Below are positions 41,556-49,292 of a stretch of DNA of 64,000 nucleotides, piece by piece. The DNA comes from Anaerolentibacter hominis (GTDB lineage: Bacteria > Bacillota > Clostridia > Lachnospirales > Lachnospiraceae), in contig NZ_JAWDIX010000004.1 of the NCBI RefSeq assembly GCF_032380675.1, positions 146,896 through 210,895 on the forward strand, read 5' to 3'. The position numbers were made by a program, and so were the translations under genes. The notes beneath the pieces are model-generated. The model was not told the origin of the DNA. It made no database searches and saw only the letters and a program-made list of their open reading frames with translations. Position 1 is the first letter of the stretch. The number at the start of each line of letters is the position of its first letter.

Positions 41556-42581
41556 TTGGAAGAAAAAGATATTTATATATTGGCGATTGAGTCGTCCTGT
41601 GATGAGACGGCGGCAGCTGTGGTAAAGAATGGGCGCAGTGTCTTGTCCAATATCATTTCTTCACAGATTGATATTCACAAGCTCTATGGAGGTGTGGTTC
41701 CTGAGATTGCCTCCAGAAAGCATATTGAGAGGATCAATCAGGTGATCGGGGAGGCTCTCCTGACAGCGGAGATGAAACTGGAAGATATGGATGCGATAGC
41801 GGTGACCTATGGACCGGGCCTTGTGGGCGCGCTGCTGGTAGGCGTGGCGGAGGCAAAGGCGGTCAGTTTTGCCGCACAGAAAGATCTGGTGGGAGTTCAT
41901 CATATAGAGGGGCATATATCTGCCAATTATATCGAACATCCCGATCTGGAGCCTCCGTTTTTGTGCCTGGTGGTGTCCGGAGGACATACCCATCTGGTGA
42001 AAGTGAAAGAGTACGGTGAGTACGAAGTCCTGGGAAGAACCAGAGATGATGCGGCAGGGGAGGCTTTTGATAAAGTAGCCCGGGCGATCGGCCTGGGGTA
42101 TCCGGGAGGACCTAAGATTGATAAGCTTGCCGGAGAGGGAAATAAAAAAGCAATTGCGTTTCCGAGAGCGGTAGTGGAAGGAGCCCCTTTTGACTTTAGT
42201 TTCAGCGGGTTAAAGTCGGCCGTCCTAAATTACATGAATGGCTGTCAGATGCGGGGTGAGACGGTAAATAAAGCGGATGTGGCAGCTTCATTCCAGGAGG
42301 CTGTTGTGGACGTGCTTGTAAAAAGGACGCTGGAGGCGGCACAGGCATTCGGAATCGAAAAGGTGGCTATGGCCGGCGGAGTGGCCGCGAATTCTGCCCT
42401 TCGGGCAGGGATGGAGGAGGCTTGCCGGACACGCGGCGTGAAGCTATATTATCCATCCCCCATATTTTGTACAGACAATGCTGCAATGATTGGGGCTGCC
42501 GCCTACTATGAATATCAGAAGGGCGTGCGCCACGGACTGGATCTGAATGCTGTTCCTAATCTGAAACTGGGGGAGCGTTAA
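41556..42581 (+). CDS. tsaD: tRNA N6-threonylcarbamoyltransferase TsaD
   Basis: Catalytic subunit that transfers the threonylcarbamoyl group to A37 of tRNA. 341 residues, TTG start 10 bases after TAGGAGG. Marks: AIESSCDETAAAVVKNG, the metal-binding histidines in HHIEGHISANYIEH, VSGGHTHLV, DDAAGEAFDKVARAIGLGYPGGP, and GVAANSALR. tsaE and tsaB lie nearby; tsaC is not in the window. Confidence 0.97.
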   Translation: MEEKDIYILAIESSCDETAAAVVKNGRSVLSNIISSQIDIHKLYGGVVPEIASRKHIERINQVIGEALLTAEMKLEDMDAIAVTYGPGLVGALLVGVAEAKAVSFAAQKDLVGVHHIEGHISANYIEHPDLEPPFLCLVVSGGHTHLVKVKEYGEYEVLGRTRDDAAGEAFDKVARAIGLGYPGGPKIDKLAGEGNKKAIAFPRAVVEGAPFDFSFSGLKSAVLNYMNGCQMRGETVNKADVAASFQEAVVDVLVKRTLEAAQAFGIEKVAMAGGVAANSALRAGMEEACRTRGVKLYYPSPIFCTDNAAMIGAAAYYEYQKGVRHGLDLNAVPNLKLGER

Positions 42582-42629
42582 GATCCGGGCGGACATTCAA
42601 CATATACGCTCAGGAAAGGAAAACCAGAG

Positions 42630-43322
42630 ATGAAGGTATCTGCTATATTACTGGCGGCGGGCCTTGGAACCAGAATGAGGTCTCCTGTGGCAAAGCAGTA
42701 TATGCAGCTGGGAGGTTATCCGGTTCTCTACTATTCGCTGAAAGCGCTGGAAGAAAGCTTTGTTGATGAAATAATCCTGGTGACAGGAAAAGAAGAGATG
42801 GATTACTGCCGGACTGAAATTGTGGAGAAATATGGATTTCAGAAGGTGAGCCGGTTTGTGGAGGGCGGAGAGGAACGGTATCTTTCCGTGTATAATGGCC
42901 TTGCGGCCATACAGGAAGAGGGATATGTCTTTATCCACGACGGGGCCAGACCATTTCTGACACAGGATATACTGGTGCGGGCGTACCAGGCCGTTCAGGA
43001 GAAGAAGGCCTGTGTGGTGGGTGTGCCGGTAAAGGATACGATTAAAATTGCGGGAGCGGATCAAAGTGTTCTGGCTACACCGGAACGGAGCAGGCTCTGG
43101 CAGGTGCAGACGCCGCAGGTATTTGAAACTTCTCTGATTCAGCACGCGTACATAAAATTCGTGGAGGATGGCAATACTTATGCAACAGATGATGCTATGA
43201 TTCTGGAGCAGATGGAGAGCTGTCCCGTTTATCTGGTGGAGGGCAGTTATCGGAATATTAAAATTACAACGCCGGAGGATATGCTGATAGCAGAGGCTTT
43301 TCTGGCTTCCGGACAGAACTAG
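42630..43322 (+). CDS. ispD: 2-C-methyl-D-erythritol 4-phosphate cytidylyltransferase
   Basis: Third enzyme of the MEP isoprenoid pathway: CTP + MEP to CDP-ME. 230 residues. N-terminal CTP motif ILLAAGLGTRMRSPVAKQYMQLGG, VFIHDGARPFLTQDI, VPVKDTIKIA and the terminal GSYRNIKITTPEDMLIAEAFL are the family signature. It follows tsaD by 48 bp and precedes the tRNA promoter. Confidence 0.96.
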   Translation: MKVSAILLAAGLGTRMRSPVAKQYMQLGGYPVLYYSLKALEESFVDEIILVTGKEEMDYCRTEIVEKYGFQKVSRFVEGGEERYLSVYNGLAAIQEEGYVFIHDGARPFLTQDILVRAYQAVQEKKACVVGVPVKDTIKIAGADQSVLATPERSRLWQVQTPQVFETSLIQHAYIKFVEDGNTYATDDAMILEQMESCPVYLVEGSYRNIKITTPEDMLIAEAFLASGQN

Positions 43323-43351
43323 GCAGGTGGAAAAATTTTCAGGTATGAGTC

Positions 43352-43380
43352 TTGACAAGCCTGTTTTCAGATGATATACT
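43352..43380 (+). promoter_or_regulatory. Strong promoter for the tRNA-Ser pair
   Basis: TTGACA (43352-43357), 17-bp spacer, TATACT (43375-43380), 15 bp before the first tRNA. Confidence 0.85.
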
Positions 43381-43395
43381 AATCAAGCGTCATTT

Positions 43396-43481
43396 GGAGA
43401 GGTGTCCGAGTGGTTTAAGGAGCTGGTCTTGAAAACCAGTGACTCCGTAAGGGGCCGTGGGTTCGAATCCCACCTTCTCCG
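43396..43481 (+). tRNA. tRNA-Ser (anticodon UGA)
   Basis: Acceptor stem GGAGAGG pairs with CTTCTCC (one G-U), discriminator G. The anticodon stem-loop CTGGT-CTTGAAA-ACCAG gives TGA in DNA. A long variable arm (ACTCCGTAAGGGGCC region) and the T-loop GGTTCGAATCC are present, as expected for a class II serine tRNA. The 3' CCA is not encoded. Confidence 0.95.
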
Positions 43482-43525
43482 TCAGGATACTTTATCCTAT
43501 ATAGTTTATAGTTTGATTTAGCCAT

Positions 43526-43614
43526 GGAGAAATACCCAAGCGGCTGAAGGGGCTCCCCTGGAAAGGGAGTAGGTCGTTAATAGCGGCGCGAGGGTTCAAA
43601 TCCCTCTTTCTCCG
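43526..43614 (+). tRNA. tRNA-Ser (anticodon GGA)
   Basis: Acceptor stem GGAGAAA pairs with TTTCTCC, discriminator G. The anticodon stem-loop CTCCC-CTGGAAA-GGGAG gives GGA. It has the long variable arm of serine tRNAs and T-loop GGTTCAAATCC. CCA is not encoded. It shares the promoter and the terminator with the first. Confidence 0.95.
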
Positions 43615-43620
43615 TCCAAA

Positions 43621-43662
43621 AATAAGACCTGTAGATTACTCATCTGCAGGTCTTATTTTTTT
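43621..43662 (+). terminator. Intrinsic terminator after the tRNA pair
   Basis: AATAAGACCTG (43621-43631) pairs with CAGGTCTTATT (43647-43657), followed by TTTTTTG. Confidence 0.88.
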
Positions 43663-43722
43663 GCCCGGATATCGTAAGAGGCCGCGGTTTTGTAATTTCA
43701 GTCGGGGAGATTTTTTGTATTT

Positions 43723-43742
43723 CCTTATAAAGCCCTTATAAA
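43723..43742 (+). promoter_or_regulatory. Tandem 9-bp direct repeat before the TraX gene
   Basis: CCTTATAAA occurs at 43723-43731 and 43734-43742, one helical turn apart (11-bp period). OmpR-family response regulators often bind such half-sites, and one is encoded in the same gene group. It may be an autoregulatory site; this is inference. Confidence 0.4.
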
Positions 43743-43810
43743 TGCCTGTTATCATGAGAATACAATCAGATGCGGCTTATCATAACACCGCACAGCAAGG
43801 AGTGTTTCTT

Positions 43811-44701
43811 ATGAGCGATAAAACTATTTTGATGGCCGGAGTACAGCCGGCCGTTAACCAGCGTGGTATCACCGGGACGGGGCTGAAGGTAATTGCCCTT
43901 GTGTCCATGCTGATGGATCACATTTATTACTTCTTCGGATACACCGGCCTTATTCCCTGGTGGTTCGGACTGGCAGGCCGCCTGGCCGCCCCGCTGTTTC
44001 TCTTCTGTCTGGTGGAGGGCTTTCTGCACACCAGAAGCCGGAGAAAATATCTGTTCAAAATGCTTTGTATCTCAGTTCCCATGGGCCTGCTGCTGTTCTT
44101 CATGAGATTCGGCGGCTTTCTGGTTCGGCCGGATGGGTTTTATCCGCAAAATGCCATGATGTCATCCTTTGTCCTGCTGATCGTTTGTTTCCAGGCTTTT
44201 GACTGGATTGCCAGCCGGAAGATAAAAAAGGCAGCGGCGGGCTGCGGGGTGCTCCTCCTGCTTCTGGCATGGCCGTTCCTGGCTGCGGCGATAAGCGGCA
44301 CAGGCCCGGTCGGCGCTACGGCAGCCGGCATCCTCGGCTATACTTTGCTCCCCATGCTCAATATTTCCGGCGATGTGACACTGCCTATCCTGCTGACGGG
44401 CATTGTCCTGTATTTGACCCATAAGCACCGCGGGCTCCAGATAGCTGCCATGATCATCGTCAATTTTGCGTGGCATTTTGTATTCGTCTACCTCCAGGTG
44501 AGGACCTGGCCCGGTTTTGAGCTGTCCCAGATGTTTACCATGTATTATGAATGGATGGGCGCTGTTTTTGCGGCGCCGCTGCTCTTATGCTATAATGGCA
44601 AGCGCGGAGCCGGCTATGGAAAGCTCTTCTATGCTTTCTATCCTGCCCATATCTATATCTTATATGGGTTGTCCTGGCTGCTCATGGCGGCACTGGGATA
44701 A
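43811..44701 (+). CDS. TraX family membrane protein
   Basis: A 296-residue multi-pass membrane protein of the TraX family, named after the F-plasmid pilin acetylase and distantly related to membrane acyltransferases. Begins with GLKVIALVSMLMDHIYYFFG, contains AGRLAAPLFLFCLVEGFLHTRSRRKYLFKML, and ends FYAFYPAHIYILYGLSWLL, all typical. About eight hydrophobic helices. The ATG at 43811 follows CAAGGAG. No conjugation genes are nearby. It is 14 bp before a response regulator gene, so likely an operon with the two-component pair. Confidence 0.85.
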   Translation: MSDKTILMAGVQPAVNQRGITGTGLKVIALVSMLMDHIYYFFGYTGLIPWWFGLAGRLAAPLFLFCLVEGFLHTRSRRKYLFKMLCISVPMGLLLFFMRFGGFLVRPDGFYPQNAMMSSFVLLIVCFQAFDWIASRKIKKAAAGCGVLLLLLAWPFLAAAISGTGPVGATAAGILGYTLLPMLNISGDVTLPILLTGIVLYLTHKHRGLQIAAMIIVNFAWHFVFVYLQVRTWPGFELSQMFTMYYEWMGAVFAAPLLLCYNGKRGAGYGKLFYAFYPAHIYILYGLSWLLMAALG

Positions 44702-44715
44702 CAAGGAGGTACTGT

Positions 44716-45387
44716 ATGGCAAATATTTTAGCAATAGATGATGATGCGGATATGCGTGGACTGTTAGAAAAAGCCCTGGAGCGTGACGGGCATGCAGTCA
44801 AGGTGCTGGCGGCAGGCAGCGATGTGACAGCGGATCACTGCAGGTGGGCCGACTGCATTTTACTGGATGTGATGATGCCGGGTGAAGATGGCTTTGCCAC
44901 CTGTCAGCGTATCCGTTCCATAGCAGACTGTCCCATCCTGTTTCTTACCGCCAGGACAGAGGAGGAGGCTATTATCCGGGGGCTTGGCCTGGGCGGAGAT
45001 GACTACCTGATGAAGCCCTTTCGGGTCACGGAGCTCCGGGCCAGAGTAAGCGCCCATATGCGGCGGGAGGGGCGCACTCCCCGCAGCCGGATCAGATGGG
45101 GCGGGCTGGAATTCGATTTGGGCGGGAAAGCCGTCTATTGCGCCGGTTCTCCCGTGAAGCTCACCCGAAGCGAGTATGCCATCTGTGAGCACCTTGCCGC
45201 TCATGCCGGGCAGATCTTCTCCAAGGAACAGATCTATGAGGCGGTGTTTGGCTTTGACGGCACGGCGGATGACTCTGCTATTACGGAACACATTAAAAAT
45301 ATCCGGGCGAAACTGAGGGCCACAGGGAATGAGCCCATTGAAACGGTATGGGGGGTAGGATACAAATGGAAAAGCGAGCAGCAGTAA
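44716..45387 (+). CDS. OmpR-family response regulator
   Basis: A 223-residue DNA-binding response regulator. The receiver has acidic residues at DDD (8-10), the phosphorylation site Asp51 in CILLDVMMPGEDGF, a conserved Thr in LFLTAR and Lys100 in YLMKPF. The C-terminal winged helix (about 125-220, LTRSEYAICEHLAAHAGQIFSKEQIYEAVFGFDG...VWGVGYKWK) recognises direct repeats. It resembles the regulators paired with lantibiotic-type kinases. The AAGGAGG site is good. The kinase gene overlaps its 3' end by 22 bp. Confidence 0.94.
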   Translation: MANILAIDDDADMRGLLEKALERDGHAVKVLAAGSDVTADHCRWADCILLDVMMPGEDGFATCQRIRSIADCPILFLTARTEEEAIIRGLGLGGDDYLMKPFRVTELRARVSAHMRREGRTPRSRIRWGGLEFDLGGKAVYCAGSPVKLTRSEYAICEHLAAHAGQIFSKEQIYEAVFGFDGTADDSAITEHIKNIRAKLRATGNEPIETVWGVGYKWKSEQQ

Positions 45388-46766
45388 AGCGCCTTCCCAG
45401 AGGTATGGGGCTAAACGGACTCTTTTGGCGTTATCTGATAACCACCGGCATCTTCATGGTGATGCTTTGCGCGGCATGGATGTTTCTGTTCACTCTCCTC
45501 GTTAATATGGGGTTTGTGATGTCGGCCTATACAGCGGCCCGGGGACTGCCTGAAACGGAGCAAATGCTTAAGGAGCAGAAGGAATTCTCTCCGGATGAAA
45601 TCCCGTTTTACTATGAGTGGGCTTTGCTGGAAGACGGCGAGATCATAGAGAGCAGCATGAACAAAAAGCAGCTGGAATATGCCCGCGGCGAGCTGGACGG
45701 AAATTCGGCCTCCCACGGATGGTTCTACTCTCAATATTTCCATCTCGTTCCCCTTCAAAATGGGCAGACGGTGATGCTGGAATACGATTACTCCGTTTGC
45801 TATGCCAACCCGGACTTACAGGCGGCGCTGCCCGACTTCCAGACACTCTATATCGGACTGCTGCTGGCGCTGCTTCTGCTGCTGGCTGCCATGCGCACAA
45901 AACATTACACCAGGCTCCTTCGGCGGGATACCCAGGTCATTACAGCGGCCTGTGAGATGGTACGCCGGCAGCAGTTAGACGAACCTATGCAGGGACAGGC
46001 ACGGGTGCGGGAGCTCCAGGCGGCCCTTGCCACCATCGACATGCTGCGCCAGGAATTGTCCCGCTCCCTCAAGGAACAGTGGGCTGCCGAGCAGCAGAAA
46101 AATGAAGCCCTTGCCGCCCTGGCCCATGATCTGAAAACACCGCTTACCATTATTGGCGGAAATGCGGAGCTGTTAGCGGAAGATAATCTGGCGCAGCCGC
46201 AGAAAGAGCTTGTCGAAGCTATCCTGCGAGGTGCCTGCCATGCCGGAGACTATGTGCAAAAGCTGCGTGAAGTCGCCGCAGAGAATGTCCTTGCTAAGAA
46301 TAAGGAGCTAGTCCTGCTTAATACACTGCTTGACGATTTCTGCCAGCGTGGACGGGACCTGACTGCCGCAAAGGGGCAAAAGCTCGTTTTATCCCCGTCT
46401 GCGAAAGATCTGACCGCTGAGACAATAGAGATTGAGAAGAGCGAAGTGCTGCGGGCGGTTGAAAATCTGATCAACAATGCGGTGCGCTTCACACCCGCCG
46501 GCGGCACCGTGACGTTAGGCATGAAGTTGCAGGACGGTCAGGTATGCCTCTGGGTGCAGGATGGCGGACCCGGTTTCTCCTATGAAGCGCTGGCAAAGGC
46601 GGGCAAGACCTTTTATACAGGGGACAGCAGCCGTCCGCAGGATGGACACATGGGCATGGGACTTTATTTTGCCTCCCAGGTAGCAAAGCAGCATGGCGGC
46701 CATCTGGAATTAGAGAATACATCCCAGGGAGGACGAGCCTGCCTTTGGCTGGAAAGCAGAGGGTAG
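45366..46766 (+). CDS. Sensor histidine kinase
   Basis: A 466-residue membrane kinase, partner of the preceding regulator. Two transmembrane helices (about 19-52 and 155-178) flank an extracellular sensor of ~100 residues. The H-box ALAHDLKTPLTIIGGNAELL has the phospho-accepting His254; N-box ENLINNAVRFTPAGG; G1 VQDGGPGFSYEAL; G2 GHMGMGLYFASQVAKQHGG. The layout resembles lantibiotic-sensing kinases, but no bacteriocin or ABC transporter genes lie nearby. The ATG at 45366 lies within the regulator's 3' end, indicating translational coupling. Confidence 0.93.
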   Translation: MEKRAAVKRLPRGMGLNGLFWRYLITTGIFMVMLCAAWMFLFTLLVNMGFVMSAYTAARGLPETEQMLKEQKEFSPDEIPFYYEWALLEDGEIIESSMNKKQLEYARGELDGNSASHGWFYSQYFHLVPLQNGQTVMLEYDYSVCYANPDLQAALPDFQTLYIGLLLALLLLLAAMRTKHYTRLLRRDTQVITAACEMVRRQQLDEPMQGQARVRELQAALATIDMLRQELSRSLKEQWAAEQQKNEALAALAHDLKTPLTIIGGNAELLAEDNLAQPQKELVEAILRGACHAGDYVQKLREVAAENVLAKNKELVLLNTLLDDFCQRGRDLTAAKGQKLVLSPSAKDLTAETIEIEKSEVLRAVENLINNAVRFTPAGGTVTLGMKLQDGQVCLWVQDGGPGFSYEALAKAGKTFYTGDSSRPQDGHMGMGLYFASQVAKQHGGHLELENTSQGGRACLWLESRG

Positions 46767-46827
46767 TTTGGAAAAAACGGTTTCCCGCGGAAAATATCTA
46801 TCATAAACGAGAAAAAAGCAAAAGAGT

Positions 46828-46856
46828 GAGCTGATCAAACGACAGCTCCTTTTTTG
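46828..46856 (+). terminator. Intrinsic terminator after the histidine kinase gene
   Basis: GAGCTG/CAGCTC stem (46828-46833, 46843-46848) followed by CTTTTTTG. The T-run is also the left edge of a family A palindrome. Confidence 0.7.
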
Positions 46857-46990
46857 TACTTACATAGGAAAGTTCTCCAAACTTTCCTATGTAAGTACAA
46901 AACCCTCCGGGGGATCACACTGCGGCGGAAAGGAATCGTGTTGCCAGAGCAACCTGCCGCAGGCGGAGAATCCCGCTTACGGGATTATTT
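46852..46990. repeat. Dispersed palindromic repeat, family A, long copy
   Basis: Perfect 23-bp arms (46852-46874 and 46880-46902) around loop CTCCA, then a ~85-bp structured tail beginning ACCCTCCGGGGGATC and ending with GAATCCCGCTTACGGGATT. The tail matches 60281-60366 closely. Confidence 0.82.
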
Positions 46991-47011
46991 GTTTAAAAAT
47001 AAATATTAAAA

Positions 47012-47040
47012 TTGACTAATATTCAGATATGAAATAAAAT
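47012..47040 (+). promoter_or_regulatory. Promoter for dhaKL
   Basis: TTGACT (47012-47017), 17-bp spacer, TAAAAT (47035-47040), about 55 bp before dhaK. Confidence 0.65.
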
Positions 47041-47095
47041 TAGGTATAAGTAGATAGATAATACGGGCGTAATGATAGAAAGGAGGAAAGTATAG

Positions 47096-48115
47096 ATGAA
47101 AAAGTTTATAAATGATCCTTTTAAAGTGACGGATGAACTGGTGGAAGGCTTTGTACTGGCCAATCAGGAGTATTACTACAAGCTGGATGACATGAACGTG
47201 GTTTTGAGAAAGCGTTTGGAAGATGAGAAAAAGGTGGCTCTTGTCATCGGCGGCGGCAGCGGGCATGAACCGCTGTTCCTGGAATTTATCGGAAAGGGAA
47301 TGGGAGACTGTGCGGTGCATGGCAATATTTTTGCATCGCCCTCGGCCGATATTATTTACGAAGGGATTAAAGAAGCCGATCAGGGGGAGGGTGTTATCCT
47401 GATCTATGGAAACTATCAGGGTGATATTATAAACTTCGATATGGCGCAGGAGATGGCACGAATGGATGATATTCGTGTGGAGACTGTACGGATATGGGAT
47501 GATATTGCTTCAGCGGGGCCAGAGAATAAAGAGGAGAGAAGAGGTACATCGGGAGATATCTTTGTTATAAAAATTGCAGGTGCGGCTAAGGAATTAGGCT
47601 GGAGTTTTGATGAAGTGCTGCGGGTCGCTCTGAAAGCACGGGATAGCTGCAGGTCTCTTGGAATTGCCCTATCTTCCTGTACACTTCCGGCGGTAGGAAA
47701 ACCGATTTTTGAAATAGCGGATGATGAGATGTGTATCGGTATGGGCGTTCATGGTGAGCCGGGGCTGCGCTGGGAGAAATTAATGACGGCAGACGACACG
47801 GCTAAGATGATTCTGGATGAGATTCAAAAGGACGATTTGAATCTGCAGTCCGGGGATGAGATCAGCCTGATTGTGAACAGTTATGGCGCCACAACCAGGA
47901 TGGAGCTGCTGATCATGATCCGGAGATTTTATCAGCTCTTTGAAGAGCTTGGAATTAAAATTCACGCGGTGGAGTACGGTGACCTGTGTACTTCTCAGGA
48001 GATGGCGGGGGTATCGGTTACTATAATGAAGCTGGATGAAGAACTGAGGATGCTCTATGATGAGGATGCTGTTTCCCCTGGATTTACCAGAGTTACTCAG
48101 AAAGAAAGGTCGTGA
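47096..48115 (+). CDS. dhaK: Dihydroxyacetone kinase subunit DhaK-like
   Basis: A 339-residue DAK1 domain, the substrate-binding half of a dihydroxyacetone-type kinase. The substrate loop VALVIGGGSGHEPLFLEFIGKG and GNIFASPSADIIYEG are present, and the His that forms the covalent hemiaminal with the ketone is in GMGVHGEPG near residue 219. An AAAGGAGG site precedes the ATG. dhaL follows after 4 bp. Other ketose substrates of this fold, such as erythrulose, cannot be excluded. Confidence 0.93.
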   Translation: MKKFINDPFKVTDELVEGFVLANQEYYYKLDDMNVVLRKRLEDEKKVALVIGGGSGHEPLFLEFIGKGMGDCAVHGNIFASPSADIIYEGIKEADQGEGVILIYGNYQGDIINFDMAQEMARMDDIRVETVRIWDDIASAGPENKEERRGTSGDIFVIKIAGAAKELGWSFDEVLRVALKARDSCRSLGIALSSCTLPAVGKPIFEIADDEMCIGMGVHGEPGLRWEKLMTADDTAKMILDEIQKDDLNLQSGDEISLIVNSYGATTRMELLIMIRRFYQLFEELGIKIHAVEYGDLCTSQEMAGVSVTIMKLDEELRMLYDEDAVSPGFTRVTQKERS

Positions 48116-48119
48116 GCAC

Positions 48120-48743
48120 GTGAATATAGAGCAGAGTCAAAAGTTCTTCAGGATCTGTGACAATAAGTTTAAGGAAAATATGGGACTTCTTTCCGATCTG
48201 GACGCCGCTTTGGGAGATGGGGACCACGGGGCGAGTATGTGCCGGGGATTTGAATTGATCCGGCAGAAAACAGATCAGACGTCCTATGCAGATATAGGCG
48301 CCATGTGGATGGATGCGGCCAAGATATTGATGAAGGAAATAGGGGGAACCTGCGGGCCTCTGTTTGCTACTATTTTAATGAAGGGAGCCTTCCTGGCAAA
48401 GGGCGCGGCGGAAGCGGATACTGCACTGATGGCCAGAATGATCCGGGCAGGAAGCGATGGAGTACAGGCGCTGGGGAAAGCAGCGCCCGGCGAGAAGACT
48501 ATGGTAGATGCTCTGGTTCCGGCAGCGGATGCGATGGAGAAGGCATCTGCCGAGGGTAAGGATTTAAAGGAGGCACTTTCTTTGACTGCCTGTGCTGCCA
48601 GGCGGGGGGCCGAAGGTACGAAGGATATGCTGGCTTCGAAGGGCAGGGGCCGGTATCAGGCGGAAAATGCACTGGGACATATTGACGCCGGAGCAGTAAG
48701 CGTAGCACTGATTTTTGAAGCCCTTTATGAGGCTGTTACCTAA
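48120..48743 (+). CDS. dhaL: Dihydroxyacetone kinase subunit DhaL-like
   Basis: A 207-residue DAK2 domain, the nucleotide-binding half. LSDLDAALGDGDHGASMCRGFE holds the Asp residues that bind Mg-ADP, and GTCGPLFATILMKGAFLA and GAKGR-like ASKGRGRYQAENALGHIDAGAVS follow. In PTS-dependent systems DhaM passes phosphate to ADP on DhaL; no dhaM or other PTS gene is in the window, so DhaM may be elsewhere or ATP may be used directly. GTG start at 48120. Confidence 0.92.
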   Translation: MNIEQSQKFFRICDNKFKENMGLLSDLDAALGDGDHGASMCRGFELIRQKTDQTSYADIGAMWMDAAKILMKEIGGTCGPLFATILMKGAFLAKGAAEADTALMARMIRAGSDGVQALGKAAPGEKTMVDALVPAADAMEKASAEGKDLKEALSLTACAARRGAEGTKDMLASKGRGRYQAENALGHIDAGAVSVALIFEALYEAVT

Positions 48744-48775
48744 TAAACTAAATATAGGCTAGAACTGTCAAGATA

Positions 48776-48810
48776 AGAGGCTGGTACTTTTTGTTCCAGT
48801 CTCTTTTTTC
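48776..48810 (+). terminator. Intrinsic terminator after dhaL
   Basis: AGAGGCTGG (48776-48784) pairs with CCAGTCTCT (48796-48804, one G-U), followed by TTTTTC. A degenerate family A-like segment follows (TTACACAGGACAATTCTCCG, from about 48813). Confidence 0.8.
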
Positions 48811-48893
48811 ATTACACAGGACAATTCTCCGAATGCGTCTATGGTGAAGACATTTTATGCACCGTGCTGTAAACGGGGCATAAGATATGTTGT

Positions 48894-48922
48894 TTGACAT
48901 TTGAGCGGCATGATATTAAAAT
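48894..48922 (+). promoter_or_regulatory. Strong promoter for the V-ATPase operon
   Basis: TTGACA (48894-48899), 17-bp spacer, TAAAAT (48917-48922), 370 bp before the first start codon. Confidence 0.8.
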
Positions 48923-48976
48923 AGAAGAAAACATTTGTCCGCCTGTGACGTATAAACAGTCCTGAATATATACAAA

Positions 48977-49252
48977 AAGATGTATGAATTTTTGAAAAAA
49001 TTTATACATCTTATATAAGACCTAAAATGAACACGTTCATTTTAGGTGACGTATTATGAGAAAAAGAAAGAAAACTTTTCTTTTAAGTATGTGCATATTG
49101 TTGAAAAGGAATGTATACAAATAGGGTCAGACTGGTTTTTATTTCATAAAGCGGTCTGCTTGCATATTTAAAACAAGAGGTATATGATTATCTCTCTAGT
49201 AAGAGGACATTTGATTTTGTCAGATTAACAAAAAGAGCTGCAGCCGCAGCTC
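48977..49252 (+). promoter_or_regulatory. Structured 5' leader of the V-ATPase operon
   Basis: AAGATGTAT...ATACATCTT hairpin (about 48977-49012); a perfect palindrome with 12-bp arms CCTAAAATGAAC/GTTCATTTTAGG (49021-49046); GAGCTGC/GCAGCTC (49233-49250) close to the first ribosome binding site. Such a long structured leader suggests control by an RNA element or by a DNA-binding protein at the palindrome. I recognise no named riboswitch. Confidence 0.5.
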
Positions 49253-49292
49253 CGGACAATCCTGACACAGCAGGGAAACAGGAGGCGATCAT

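Larger units (their letters stand above)
46767..47095. other. 329-bp gap before dhaK
   Basis: It holds the terminator, family A repeat copy 2 with its extra hairpins (46852-46990), and the dhaK promoter. No gene is seen. Confidence 0.7.
48744..49292. other. 549-bp gap holding V-ATPase promoter and long leader
   Basis: After the dhaL terminator comes the V-ATPase promoter (48894-48922) and a ~360-nt leader with several hairpins. A 22-codon ORF (ATG 49057) has no clear ribosome binding site and I do not call it. Confidence 0.7.

Noticed and set aside
49057..49125. A 22-codon ORF in the V-ATPase leader
   Set aside because: No good ribosome binding site and no recognisable product; it may only be chance within the leader.
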